Shown: positions 16,884-25,371 of the stretch, piece after piece | Position numbering within the stretch: position 1 is the stretch's first letter | Layout: every line of letters starts with the position of its first letter | Assembly: GCA_942491115.1 (NCBI GenBank) | Contig: CALNZV010000001.1 | Location: 620,001 to 684,000 of the forward strand | From: CALNZV01 sp942491115 | GTDB lineage: Bacteria; Desulfobacterota; Desulfobacteria; Desulfobacterales; UBA5852 | Length of the DNA: 64,000 nucleotides | Reading direction: 5' to 3' | Made by a program: the position numbers and the translations under genes | Notes under the pieces: model-generated | Database searches by the model: none | Told to the model about the DNA's origin: nothing | The model's input: the letters and a program-made list of their open reading frames with translations, nothing else

Positions 16884-19577
16884 TTATCCCCCGTCGTCGG
16901 AGGTCAGATACCCGCCTGACTGCTGAATCAGTTTGGCCACCAGCCCCGTCCAGCCGGTTTGGTGGCTGGCGCCGAGCCCGGCACCGTTGTCGCCGTGGAA
17001 GTATTCATTGAAAAGGATGAGGTTTTCCCAGGCGGGATCGTTTTGAAAAACCGCCGTGCCGCCGTAGATCGGGCGCTTTCCCGTGTCGTCCTTCAAGAAC
17101 AGACGGATCAGCCGGTGGGACAGTTCGGCGGCAACCTCTCCCAGAGTCATCCGGATTCCCGATCCGGTCGGGCATTCGATGGTGAAGGTGTCCCCGTAGT
17201 AGTGATCATATTTCTGAAGGGCTTCGATCAGCAGGTAGTTGATGGGAAACCATATCGGGCCCCGCCAGTTGGAGTTGCCGCCGAAAAGCCCGCTTTCCGA
17301 TTCCGCCGGCTGGTAGCCGATGGTATGCTCCTGGCCGTTTGTCTGGATACGGTAGGGGTGGTCGGCATGGCGGCGGGACAGGGACCGGATGCCGTAGTCA
17401 GAAAGAAATTCGTCCGGCGCCAGCATGATTGTCAAGACCCGTTCCAGGTGATCACGGTTGACGACGGACAAGAGCCGTCTGGAGCGACGTCCCTCCTCCT
17501 GGATGCAGGCCACATGGCCCCGGTCGCGAAGGTAAGACCGATTCTGAAAAAACCACTCCATTCTCCGGGTGAAGGTCGGCATCCGATCCAGCAACTCCTG
17601 CTCCAGGGTTTCCACCGCCAGCAGGGGCATCAGCCCCACTAGAGATCGAACCTTCAGGGGAATGTTGCTGCCGTCCGGCAGGTGGAGCACATCGTAGAAG
17701 AATCCGTCATGGTCGTCCCAAAGGCTGACGCCTCCATGGCCGGCCGGGGTCATGGCCTTCGCGATTCTCAGGAAATGCTCGAAGAACTTGCTGGCGGTGT
17801 CCTGGTAAACCGGGTTTTCCTCGGCCAGCTCAAGGGCGATCTTGAGCATGACCAAGCAATAAAACCCCATCCAGGCCGTGCCGTCGGACTGGTCGATGTG
17901 CCCCCCCGTGGGAACGGGGGCACTGCGATCGAAGACGCTGATATTGTCCAGGCCGAGGAAACCGCCCTGGAAGACATTTTTGCCCTCTTCATCCTTCCGG
18001 TTGACCCACCATGTGAAGTTCATCAGCAGTTTGTGATAAACCCCTTCAAGAAAACGCCGGTCGGGAGCCCCCTGGGCCTTGGCGTCGATCTTGTAGACCC
18101 GGTAGGCGGCCCAGGCGTGAACGGGAGGATTGACGTCCCCGAAGGCCCACTCGTAGGCGGGTATCTGGCCGTTGGGGTGCATGTACCACTCCCGGGCCAT
18201 CAGATCGAGTTGGCGCTTGGCAAAATCCGGGTCCACCAGGGCCAGGGGAATGCAGTGAAACGCCAGATCCCAGGCGGCATACCAGGGGTATTCCCACTTG
18301 TCCGGCATCGAAATGATGTCGAAGTTGTTGAGGTGCCCCCACCCCTTGTTACGGCCTTGCATTCTCCCCCTTGTCACCGGGGGCATCGCCGGGTCGCCGG
18401 CCGTCCACTGCTCGATGTTGAAGTAGTAGAATTGCTTGCTCCATAGCATACCGGCCAGGGCTTGACGCTGAATCATTCGTTCCTCTTGGCCGATATTCCT
18501 CCGTTGAATGGCCGTGTAGAATTGATCCGCTTCATTGATCCGATCCTCGAAAACGGCGTCGAATGAGTCGAATGGGTGTTCTATCGGAGTCGATGCAAAT
18601 CGAAGGCAGAAAGGTCGGGATTCGCCGGGCTTGAGGTCTGCCCTGTAAACGGCGGCGGCTTTCGTACCGACCCTCTGGGGGTTCACTGCGCTGTTATCCC
18701 CGTCGATCAGGTGCCGGTGAAACGCATCTTTGGCATAGGGGGATCGGCCGGTGGTTGCGGATGACCTGTCCTCGTTGGTCTCGTTTTCGGTGAAAACCCA
18801 ATGGGGCGACCCGTCCCCATAGAGATAATAGCGGCCAAGACTCGAGTGATCGGCCAGCACCCGAGGCTCCTCGTTTCCATCGTCCGTGTAACGGAGCATC
18901 GGTTTGTCGGGGGTATCCCCCAAGGGGCCGGCCTCGTAACCCCAACTCCATGTATTGCGAAACCAGAACGTCGGCAGCACCCACAGAGGGGAGGGTTCGT
19001 CGCTTCGATTGGTGGCGGTGATCCGCACCAGAATGTCTTCCGGGCCGGCCTTGGCGTATTCGACCGTGATGTCGAAATAACGCCGATGATCAAATATGCC
19101 CGTATCCAGAAGCTCGTACTCGAAGTCGAGAATTCCTCTTTTCCGGTTCTCATCGACCAGGTCGCTGTAGGGATATTCAGACTGGGGATATTTATAGAGC
19201 ATCCGCATGTAGCTATGGGTGGGCGTGGCATCCAGATAGTAGTAGTACTCCTTGACATCCTCACCGTGGTTTCCTTCGGTGCCGGTCAGTCCGAAAAAAC
19301 GTTCTTTCAAAATAGGGTCCCGGCCATTCCAGAGGGCCATCGCGCAGCATAGATATTGGCGGCGGTCCGACACCCCGGCGATACCATCCTCCCCCCACCG
19401 GTAAGCACGACGACGGGCATGGTCGTGGGGAAAGTATTCCCAGGCGCTGCCGCTCGAACTGTAATCCTCCCGCACGGTCCCCCAGGCGCGTTCACTCAGA
19501 TAGGGCCCCCATTGCTTCCAATTGGCCTTGCGTTGGCGATATGCCGCCAGTCGGTTATGTTCTGTCGAGGATGACAT
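16884..19577 (-). CDS. GH63-family alpha-glucosidase
   Basis: An 897-aa protein of the bacterial glucosidase group related to mannosyl-oligosaccharide glucosidase (GH63). No signal peptide is visible, so it is probably cytoplasmic. The N-terminal beta domain includes WGPYLSERAWGTVREDYS. The (alpha/alpha)6 barrel includes WEYPWYAAWDLAFHCIPLAL (about 426-445, probable catalytic acid region) and GLFGGNSNWRGPIWFPINY (about 763-781). It probably releases glucose from alpha-glucans or alpha-glucosides. It is the 5'-most gene of the sugar run; a 388-base spacer separates it from the divergent YHS gene, so the operon promoter is expected there. The exact substrate is unknown. Confidence 0.88.
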   Translation of the reverse strand: MSSSTEHNRLAAYRQRKANWKQWGPYLSERAWGTVREDYSSSGSAWEYFPHDHARRRAYRWGEDGIAGVSDRRQYLCCAMALWNGRDPILKERFFGLTGTEGNHGEDVKEYYYYLDATPTHSYMRMLYKYPQSEYPYSDLVDENRKRGILDFEYELLDTGIFDHRRYFDITVEYAKAGPEDILVRITATNRSDEPSPLWVLPTFWFRNTWSWGYEAGPLGDTPDKPMLRYTDDGNEEPRVLADHSSLGRYYLYGDGSPHWVFTENETNEDRSSATTGRSPYAKDAFHRHLIDGDNSAVNPQRVGTKAAAVYRADLKPGESRPFCLRFASTPIEHPFDSFDAVFEDRINEADQFYTAIQRRNIGQEERMIQRQALAGMLWSKQFYYFNIEQWTAGDPAMPPVTRGRMQGRNKGWGHLNNFDIISMPDKWEYPWYAAWDLAFHCIPLALVDPDFAKRQLDLMAREWYMHPNGQIPAYEWAFGDVNPPVHAWAAYRVYKIDAKAQGAPDRRFLEGVYHKLLMNFTWWVNRKDEEGKNVFQGGFLGLDNISVFDRSAPVPTGGHIDQSDGTAWMGFYCLVMLKIALELAEENPVYQDTASKFFEHFLRIAKAMTPAGHGGVSLWDDHDGFFYDVLHLPDGSNIPLKVRSLVGLMPLLAVETLEQELLDRMPTFTRRMEWFFQNRSYLRDRGHVACIQEEGRRSRRLLSVVNRDHLERVLTIMLAPDEFLSDYGIRSLSRRHADHPYRIQTNGQEHTIGYQPAESESGLFGGNSNWRGPIWFPINYLLIEALQKYDHYYGDTFTIECPTGSGIRMTLGEVAAELSHRLIRLFLKDDTGKRPIYGGTAVFQNDPAWENLILFNEYFHGDNGAGLGASHQTGWTGLVAKLIQQSGGYLTSDDGG

Positions 19578-19965
19578 GGCAGTTCTCCTGAACGGTGTTG
19601 ATCCTGAAACGGATAATGGCGATCGGTCGAAGGCATTCGAATAACTGCCGTCAATGATCTAGTAGTCGAAACAGGAAGACAAACCTTTCAAAAAAAAGAA
19701 AGTGAAAGGTTTCTCAGGCATCGCCGACTGAGCATTCGAAAACCGATGTCGGCGTTGTCGATGGTCTTGACGATGGCAACATAAACCAGGGGTCGGAGGG
19801 TTTATATGACGGCGCCTTGAATCGGGCGGAATGGGTGATTCGTGTTCTTCCGGGCACTGTCTGAAAGGGTTAGGGCTTGTTAGCAAAGAGCAGCGGATCA
19901 ACCCTGTCGCATTTGAACGGGAGAAACGCTTCGACCTCTGAAATCATATGGAAAGGAACATAGTG
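19578..19965. other. Divergent intergenic region, probable promoters both ways
   Basis: This is the gap between the GH63 gene (leftward) and the YHS gene (rightward). Both genes point away from it, so promoters for each should lie here. I cannot identify convincing -35/-10 pairs. An SD, CAGGAG, is visible just before the GH63 start on the minus strand. Confidence 0.4.
19681..19712. repeat. Perfect 10-bp inverted repeat with purine loop
   Basis: AAACCTTTCA at 19681-19690 pairs with TGAAAGGTTT at 19703-19712 around a 12-base loop of A and G only. No T-run follows on either strand, so it is not a standard terminator. Its place between divergent genes would suit an operator or leader hairpin, but that is a guess. 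Confidence 0.6.
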
Positions 19966-20430
19966 ATGAAGACATTAATCTCAATGGTGATCATTGGTCT
20001 CCTTTTGACCGCACCACTCACCTGGACCTCCAACGCATTTGCGGCCGGAGACGAGCCGAGCACGGTCGCTGCCGGGGGATATGATGTCGTTGCCTATCAT
20101 ACCGAGGAACTAGCGGCCCGGGGCAGCGGTTATCATGTTGCAACCTACGACGGCGCGGTCTATCTTTTCTCCAATAAAGCCAACCGAACCGCCTTTTTGA
20201 AGGCACCCGAAACCTACGTGCCCCAATTTGCCGGTTATTGCGCTTACGGTGCTGCCGTCGGAAAGAAATTTTTTGCCGACCCCACGGTCTGGAAGATTGT
20301 CGACGGAAAACTGTACCTGAACCTGGACAAGGATATACAGAAAAAATGGGAAAGCGATCTTTCCGGAAATCTGAAAAAGGGTCACGCCAACTGGCCGAAA
20401 ATAAAGGATGACAGGCCCGACGGCACCTGA
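19966..20430 (+). CDS. Secreted YHS-domain protein
   Basis: A 154-aa protein with a cleavable signal peptide (MKTLISMVIIGLLLTAPLTW to NAFAAGDE). A YHS-like domain follows: VAAGGYDVVAYHTEELAARG, then YLFSNKANRTAFLKAPETY and VPQFAGYCAYGAAVGKKF. The family is widespread, exported and often linked to metal binding, but the function is unproven. The single cysteine in GYCAYG is typical. The ATG at 19966 is used because a GGAAAGGA site precedes it; an ATG six codons upstream lacks one. It is the only plus-strand gene between the sugar run and the acyl-CoA synthetase and ends before a strong hairpin. Confidence 0.85.
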   Translation: MKTLISMVIIGLLLTAPLTWTSNAFAAGDEPSTVAAGGYDVVAYHTEELAARGSGYHVATYDGAVYLFSNKANRTAFLKAPETYVPQFAGYCAYGAAVGKKFFADPTVWKIVDGKLYLNLDKDIQKKWESDLSGNLKKGHANWPKIKDDRPDGT

Positions 20431-20488
20431 TCCAGACATCGCAGCCGCCCTCCACTTGGACTGCCGCCTGCGGTTTTAACGCGCACTC

Positions 20489-20524
20489 GACAGCCCGGGA
20501 ACCCGATCGGGGTACCGGGCTGTC
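20489..20524. terminator. Putative bidirectional terminator hairpin
   Basis: GACAGCCCGG (20489-20498) pairs perfectly with CCGGGCTGTC (20515-20524). The 16-base loop can extend pairing through ACCC and GGGGT. It sits between the converging ends of the YHS gene (+) and the acyl-CoA synthetase gene (-), the expected site for a shared terminator. There is no clear T-run, so intrinsic termination is uncertain. Confidence 0.45.
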
Positions 20525-20673
20525 ATCGATGATATCGATGGCCCCATTATCAGGGGAAAAACCACCTGATCCCGGATTGCCTTAGGACGTCCGTTCCCTT
20601 GAGGGTCATTCGACGACAGTGTGAATGATCGCGACCGGCGTGGGGTGCGGCATACGGCGCCCGCGGTAGGGGA

Positions 20674-23133
20674 TCACCGGCCCCTTTCGGGATCGTCATG
20701 AAGGGATCTACATCGCTGTCGAAGGCTGTCGGCATGCAGTCGCCCCTCGATGTACATGGCCAGGGCCCGGACCGCCTGATCGGAAGAGCGAAAAACAGCC
20801 ATGCCTTTTTCCACCAGTTCGTCCACAAGGGGATCATAGAGCCGCCCGGCATCCACGACACCCACCACCGGCTTGTCGAGTGTAGCCGCCAGTTTGGGCA
20901 TCTCCAGTGCGATGCTGCCCGGATCATCGAAATTGTACCGCCGGGACTCGCATTCCGCCAGGGTGCGCATGGCCGGCGACAAGGGATCCAGCCCGACCAC
21001 CACCGCGTCCACATGGGGATCTTTGGTTAGACACCTGACGGCGGCGACGTGGGTTTCGTCGTCGGCAGCCGGATTGAGATCCAGGGGGTTCTTGATCTCC
21101 ACGAGACGCGCGAGCCCCTTTTCCTTTAGCAACCGCTGCAACTTCCCCGTCGTTTCCTTCGAGAACCCGGCCATCTGCATCGTAAAATCGTCGGAGACGA
21201 TGTTGTCAGCCATGCCAACCGCCTCGAAACCGGCGCCGCTCAGGGCCGCCAAGCGATTGCCGTTCACTTTCTTCCCGTGAAAGCGCTGGGCGAGCACCAG
21301 CAGATCCTCGAATTGGGAGAAGGTCTGGGCCACGATGCCGCCCGCCTGACCCACGCAAGATTCGCATACCATATAGTCTCCCGCCAGGGAGGCCGTGTGG
21401 CCGGATGTGGCCGATTTGCCCTCCGGCGTTCGGCCGGCTTTATAGAAAACGACGTCTTTTCCCGAAATGACAGCGTCTCGCATCGCCCGGGCAAAAACAA
21501 GCCCGTCCAATTCTTTGAACCCTTCGGCATACACCCCGATCACGTCGATTCCTGAAGCGTCCTTCAGGTATGACAGCATATCACCCAGGGTGAGATCGTT
21601 CTGGTTTCCCACGGAGATCACATAGGCGGGATCCAACTCGGGGCGTTTGCTCAGCCGTGTGACCATGAAGGCCCCGCTCTGGCTGAGGAAGGCGGCGTTG
21701 CGTTTCCCCTCCCCCCGGCGCCTGGGCAGTTTGGCCTCGGGAATAAACACGGTGTCGTACCGGCCAGGATGGGAGATCACCCCCAGGCAATTGGCTCCCA
21801 GAAAAACGGGGCCTCCGTCACGGGCAGTGTGGGCCAGTCTGATCCTGTCCATCAATTGGGAGGCACGCTCCCGGCTGTCCCGGGTCTCTCCCATCCCACC
21901 GGCAATCAGCATCACCGTCTCGGCGGCCTGGTGGGCGATGATCTGATCGACCAGGCCCGGAACGGCGTCCGATCCGACGGCAATGACCAGAAGATCGAGG
22001 GTGATGTCCAGTGAGGCCAGGTCCGGCACACATCGGATACCCTCGAAGGCCATCATTCCCGGTCGGACGATGCGGATGCTGCCGGGGTCGAAACCCCTGG
22101 CCAGGATGTTGTCGAGAATCGTGCGGCCGAAGTTGGCCCGCGACGTGGAGACGCCCACGATGCCGATGGTTTCAGGGTGCAGGAGGTTTGCGATCTTGTG
22201 AAACGGTCGCGGTTCCGGGGGGCTCTCAGGTGTTGAAAAGCGACACATCCCGTCCAGGGGCACCATGAGATAGTCGGTAAAGGCAAAGGGGTTGATTTCC
22301 AGTTCCTCGATCGCAAAAGGGCCGTCCGGATCGGTCGGCGAGTAGGTATTGGCCAGGGCGATAAGGGATGAGAAGCACTCGATCAGTTGCTCGTCGGTGA
22401 CGATGCGGCGTTGTCCCCGTGTCAGACCGGCAAGCTTTTTGTAACAGATGGTCTTTCGAAACAGATCGAAAAACGCCGTCCCGTCGGTCATGGCCGCGGA
22501 AGCCGCCACGATAGCCTGCCCTTTCCGGAACCGTTGGGCATAGAGCTCGGTGTCCGTCCCGCCCAAACCGGCGCTGATCACCATGCCGAATTCGCGGGTG
22601 TTGCGGATCCCGACGATCATCTCGTTACCGAAAGCCTGGGAGTCGGGCGGCATGAACTGAACCATCAGCACACCGTGAATGTCCCGGATGATGGCCTGCC
22701 GCAGAGACTCCCCGAACCGGCCCCGGTAGTCTTCGGGGGCAAGGGTCGGGTCGCGCTCGATCATGTCGGCATAGGCTTCCGGGACCTCGACCATCATGCG
22801 CCGCCAGGAGGATCGGATTTTCTCCGGGGTCTTCTCGACCACTTTGACGCCGCCCACCTCGGTTTTGTGGACAATGGTCGGAGAGACGATCTTCATCACC
22901 ACCGTTTCCCCCGGGAAGGCCATCAATGCCTCATCCGACGGTCGACTGCCCCTCCTCAGGAGGAAGGTTCGGGGCGGCGTCTCGGCCCCGGATCGCTTCA
23001 GCAATTCGTAGGTTTCGTATTCGAAAAGAAACCGACGGCCCTGGGCGTCGGCTGCCGAAAACAGCCGGTTGATCGCCTCAAAATCGATTGCCAAGGATGG
23101 AGGTGTTGGATGGGAACCGGGCTCCGTCGTCAT
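20674..23133 (-). CDS. NDP-forming acyl-CoA synthetase / acetate-CoA ligase (fused subunits)
   Basis: An 819-aa single-chain acyl-CoA ligase that would interconvert acyl-CoA plus NDP and acid plus NTP. The ATP-grasp (beta-like) part comes first (about 10-260; MKIVSPTIVHKTEVGGVKVV is the signature). Then come the CoA-binding domain (ETIGIVGVSTSRANFGRTIL, about 320-450) and succinyl-CoA-ligase-like domains with SQSGAFMVTRL and SGHTASLAGDY (about 575-585, phospho-histidine). This beta-first order differs from the common alpha-first ACD fusion. It lies alone on the minus strand. The substrate (acetate, propionate or branched acids) cannot be read from sequence. Confidence 0.88.
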   Translation of the reverse strand: MTTEPGSHPTPPSLAIDFEAINRLFSAADAQGRRFLFEYETYELLKRSGAETPPRTFLLRRGSRPSDEALMAFPGETVVMKIVSPTIVHKTEVGGVKVVEKTPEKIRSSWRRMMVEVPEAYADMIERDPTLAPEDYRGRFGESLRQAIIRDIHGVLMVQFMPPDSQAFGNEMIVGIRNTREFGMVISAGLGGTDTELYAQRFRKGQAIVAASAAMTDGTAFFDLFRKTICYKKLAGLTRGQRRIVTDEQLIECFSSLIALANTYSPTDPDGPFAIEELEINPFAFTDYLMVPLDGMCRFSTPESPPEPRPFHKIANLLHPETIGIVGVSTSRANFGRTILDNILARGFDPGSIRIVRPGMMAFEGIRCVPDLASLDITLDLLVIAVGSDAVPGLVDQIIAHQAAETVMLIAGGMGETRDSRERASQLMDRIRLAHTARDGGPVFLGANCLGVISHPGRYDTVFIPEAKLPRRRGEGKRNAAFLSQSGAFMVTRLSKRPELDPAYVISVGNQNDLTLGDMLSYLKDASGIDVIGVYAEGFKELDGLVFARAMRDAVISGKDVVFYKAGRTPEGKSATSGHTASLAGDYMVCESCVGQAGGIVAQTFSQFEDLLVLAQRFHGKKVNGNRLAALSGAGFEAVGMADNIVSDDFTMQMAGFSKETTGKLQRLLKEKGLARLVEIKNPLDLNPAADDETHVAAVRCLTKDPHVDAVVVGLDPLSPAMRTLAECESRRYNFDDPGSIALEMPKLAATLDKPVVGVVDAGRLYDPLVDELVEKGMAVFRSSDQAVRALAMYIEGRLHADSLRQRCRSLHDDPERGR

Positions 23134-23400
23134 GGGTACGTCCTTATCGTCCGTTCATTTTTTAGCGTCGTCGAGGGGTGGCACCATCCCGGCCGTCACG
23201 ACCGTTGCGAGTGAGGCTTCACCCCCACAAAGCGGGTGGCATCAGGAGGCTCCCCAAAGAAGGGCGGGTGGTTACTGAAGATTGTCTTCCACTGGGATGT
23301 CTGTTATCGGAGACAATAACGCTCGGGCGATAGGGAACGTGCATCCGGAGGGCGTCATGGACGCATGCAAACCCGCTGCCGTGGGCGACACGGTTTGACC

Positions 23401-24168
23401 TCAACGGCCGGACGAATTGCCGCCCACGGCTGAGCCTTCCCCAGCCGGAATTTTCCTGCCTGGAGGTATCCCGTCGATTTCTTCCCGCATCAGGAGGTAT
23501 GCCCGCCAGTAATTGAACACGCCCCCCAGAAAGAACAGCACGCTTCCGATCAGATATTGCCATGCAAGAAACCCATACAGAATCCTTTTGTCGGACGCCG
23601 CCACGTCCCACAGATAGGGCACGGAGGCAACCGTAAACAAAACCGCCCCGACCACGAAAACCACCGCCGTCAGGTTCATGAGCTGGAGCGTCACGATGGA
23701 GCGTGACTTGACGATTTGAAGCACATTGATGCAGGCGCCCAGAACGAACAACAGGCTTCCGATGACGAAACACCACGCCCCGGCATCGACCCATCCGACG
23801 ATCGACAGGAAGAACACACTGCCTACGGTGAACAGGATCGTTCCCCACACGTAGCTCGCTGCGGCGGTGTATTCAAGGATTTCATCCCGATGATGGGTGC
23901 GCTGGGACCGCCAGTGGTGGCGGACTTCGACTAAATCATGGACGGTAACGACAAGATAGAGCAGGGAGCCCACAAAGAAGGTCCACGCCCCGATGTCGGC
24001 GTACTTTTCGAAAACCGGGAAGAAAAAAATGCTGCCGATGATAAAGGTGGCCCCGCCGATCTTGTAGAAAACCGCGTTGATCGTCTCCCAGCGAAACTGG
24101 GAACGCAAGTCCTCCTTCCCTGTGGTCAAATCGTGGAGCCGGGGCCTGTTGACGAACATGTGCGGCAT
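23401..24168 (-). CDS. YrhK-like integral membrane protein
   Basis: A 255-aa protein with about seven hydrophobic helices. It starts with a soluble MPHMFVNRPRLHDLTTGKED segment. It has internal repeats of the YrhK type: RWETINAVFYKIGGATFIIG, then GAWTFFVGSLLYLVV, GTILFTVGSVFFLSIVGWVD, GAWCFVIGSLLFVLG and a further GSVLFFLGGVFNYW. Each repeat pairs two helices with a G-S-x-L-F motif. The function of YrhK proteins is unknown. GGAGGAG precedes the ATG. The 3' end is proline- and glycine-rich. No operon partner is obvious; the MITE-like repeat starts 146 bases upstream. Confidence 0.8.
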   Translation of the reverse strand: MPHMFVNRPRLHDLTTGKEDLRSQFRWETINAVFYKIGGATFIIGSIFFFPVFEKYADIGAWTFFVGSLLYLVVTVHDLVEVRHHWRSQRTHHRDEILEYTAAASYVWGTILFTVGSVFFLSIVGWVDAGAWCFVIGSLLFVLGACINVLQIVKSRSIVTLQLMNLTAVVFVVGAVLFTVASVPYLWDVAASDKRILYGFLAWQYLIGSVLFFLGGVFNYWRAYLLMREEIDGIPPGRKIPAGEGSAVGGNSSGR

Positions 24169-24313
24169 TTTCTGCTCCTCCGCCTGACAGTGGGGAAGGG
24201 TCTCGATTTATCGATTGCGGTGTCATCCCATCTGATGGCGTTTCAAGGGCCGGGATCGGTATGCCGCGGTCCATGGACCGCGGCGTCGACAGTTGCCGGT
24301 CACGACCAACCCG

Positions 24314-24576
24314 CTAACCCGGATATGTCACGTGTTGGCGGCGTTCATCGGCCAGGCATTCAAGGGCGCCGCCGACCGTTGGTACTGCAAGCCCTCGATC
24401 ACGCCGCATATGGAAGCCTCCGACGCGCCCCCAGGGGGACTATTTTTGGGGGTTTCTGCCATTCCGCCGGGGGACAAACGGCTCCCGGGGCTCTGCTGCC
24501 GAAACAGGCGCTAACCATAAAATATCATATATCATGTTGACATTTAGAAAAAATGGTCATGACATATTCGGGCTAG
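24314..24576. mobile_element. Family 1 MITE-like repeat, copy 1 (263 bp)
   Basis: The ends form an imperfect 17-bp inverted repeat: CTAACCCGGATATGTCA at 24314-24330 and, read inverted from 24576, CTAGCCCGAATATGTCA. The interior matches copy 2 (27312-27574) at the same length with a small number of differences, and the right part recurs at 54325-54431. No transposase is encoded, and the short frames inside do not look like a protein. The right end overlaps the mlaA stop codon (24573-24575). I saw no convincing target duplication. Confidence 0.8.
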
Positions 24577-25346
24577 TCGGCGACCTCGAACTTGCGCTTC
24601 TCGGTATAGAGGAAGCGCACCAGATCGTACTCGAAGGGAGAGCCTGTTTCCCAGTAGCGGAACTTCACGTTGCTGCGGGTGTTGATGGCGTTCAACCCCA
24701 TCATTCCGTAACTGATGGCATTGCGGGTGCTGGTCTCGTCGGATATCTCCCTGATCACCGCTCCCGTCCACAGGTTGTAGCCCACGGTGTCCACCACCAG
24801 TCCCCCCGTGTCGCGAGCGCTGGAGGGGCCCAACACCGGAAGTATCAAAAACGGACCGGGACCCAGCCCCCACACCCCCATGGTCTGACCAAAATCCTCG
24901 TTCTGTTGGCGGAACCCCGCATCGGTGGCCGGATCGAACAGTCCCCCGATGCCAAGGGTGGTGTTCAGGCAAAACCGCATCAGCGACGACACGCACCCCT
25001 CGGCCTTGCCCTGGAGAAGGCTGTTGGCAAAATTGCGAACCTCCGAGAGGTTCGAAAAAAAGTTCGTCACCCCCTTGCGGGCCACTTTCGGGGTGATGAA
25101 CTCGTAGCCCCGAACCACCGGAAGGAAAAAATAGCGGTCGAAATAGGTGTTGAACTTGTATACCCCCCGGTTGAACCCCTCGAGGGGATCCCACACGTCC
25201 ACCGGGTAATCGGCTTCCATATCGATAAACTTGCTCGCCGGACGGGTCACCGGCAGGTCCTCCTCGGCAAAGACCAAAGGGGCCGACAACGCCAGCACAC
25301 AGCAGAGCAGGACCGGGATCGTCAATCGTATCACACATCGTTTCAT
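24573..25346 (-). CDS. mlaA: MlaA/VacJ outer-membrane phospholipid-transport protein
   Basis: MlaA with MlaC and MlaFEDB removes misplaced phospholipids from the outer membrane. The 257-aa protein has the family's DPLEGFNRGVYKFNTYFDRY (about 53-72), then FFSNLSEVRNFANSLLQGK, FCLNTTLGIGGLFDPAT, and EDFGQTMGVWGLGPGPFLIL with PVLGPSSARDTGG. The signal peptide ends LALSAPLVFAEED with no lipobox cysteine, so it may not be lipidated like E. coli MlaA. The stop codon lies inside the end of repeat copy 1, so the last residues may have been set by that insertion. It is downstream of a secreted hydrolase gene (25-base gap). No mlaBCDEF genes are in the window. Confidence 0.93.
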   Translation of the reverse strand: MKRCVIRLTIPVLLCCVLALSAPLVFAEEDLPVTRPASKFIDMEADYPVDVWDPLEGFNRGVYKFNTYFDRYFFLPVVRGYEFITPKVARKGVTNFFSNLSEVRNFANSLLQGKAEGCVSSLMRFCLNTTLGIGGLFDPATDAGFRQQNEDFGQTMGVWGLGPGPFLILPVLGPSSARDTGGLVVDTVGYNLWTGAVIREISDETSTRNAISYGMMGLNAINTRSNVKFRYWETGSPFEYDLVRFLYTEKRKFEVAD

Positions 25347-25371
25347 GGCGGCTCGTTCCTCTCCCCTTGGG

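Noticed and set aside
24293..24514. Small frame with LAAFIGQAFKGAADRWY repeated at 27330
   Set aside because: The similarity reflects the DNA repeat itself (family 1 MITE); substitutions between copies do not look protein-conserving and no SD precedes it.
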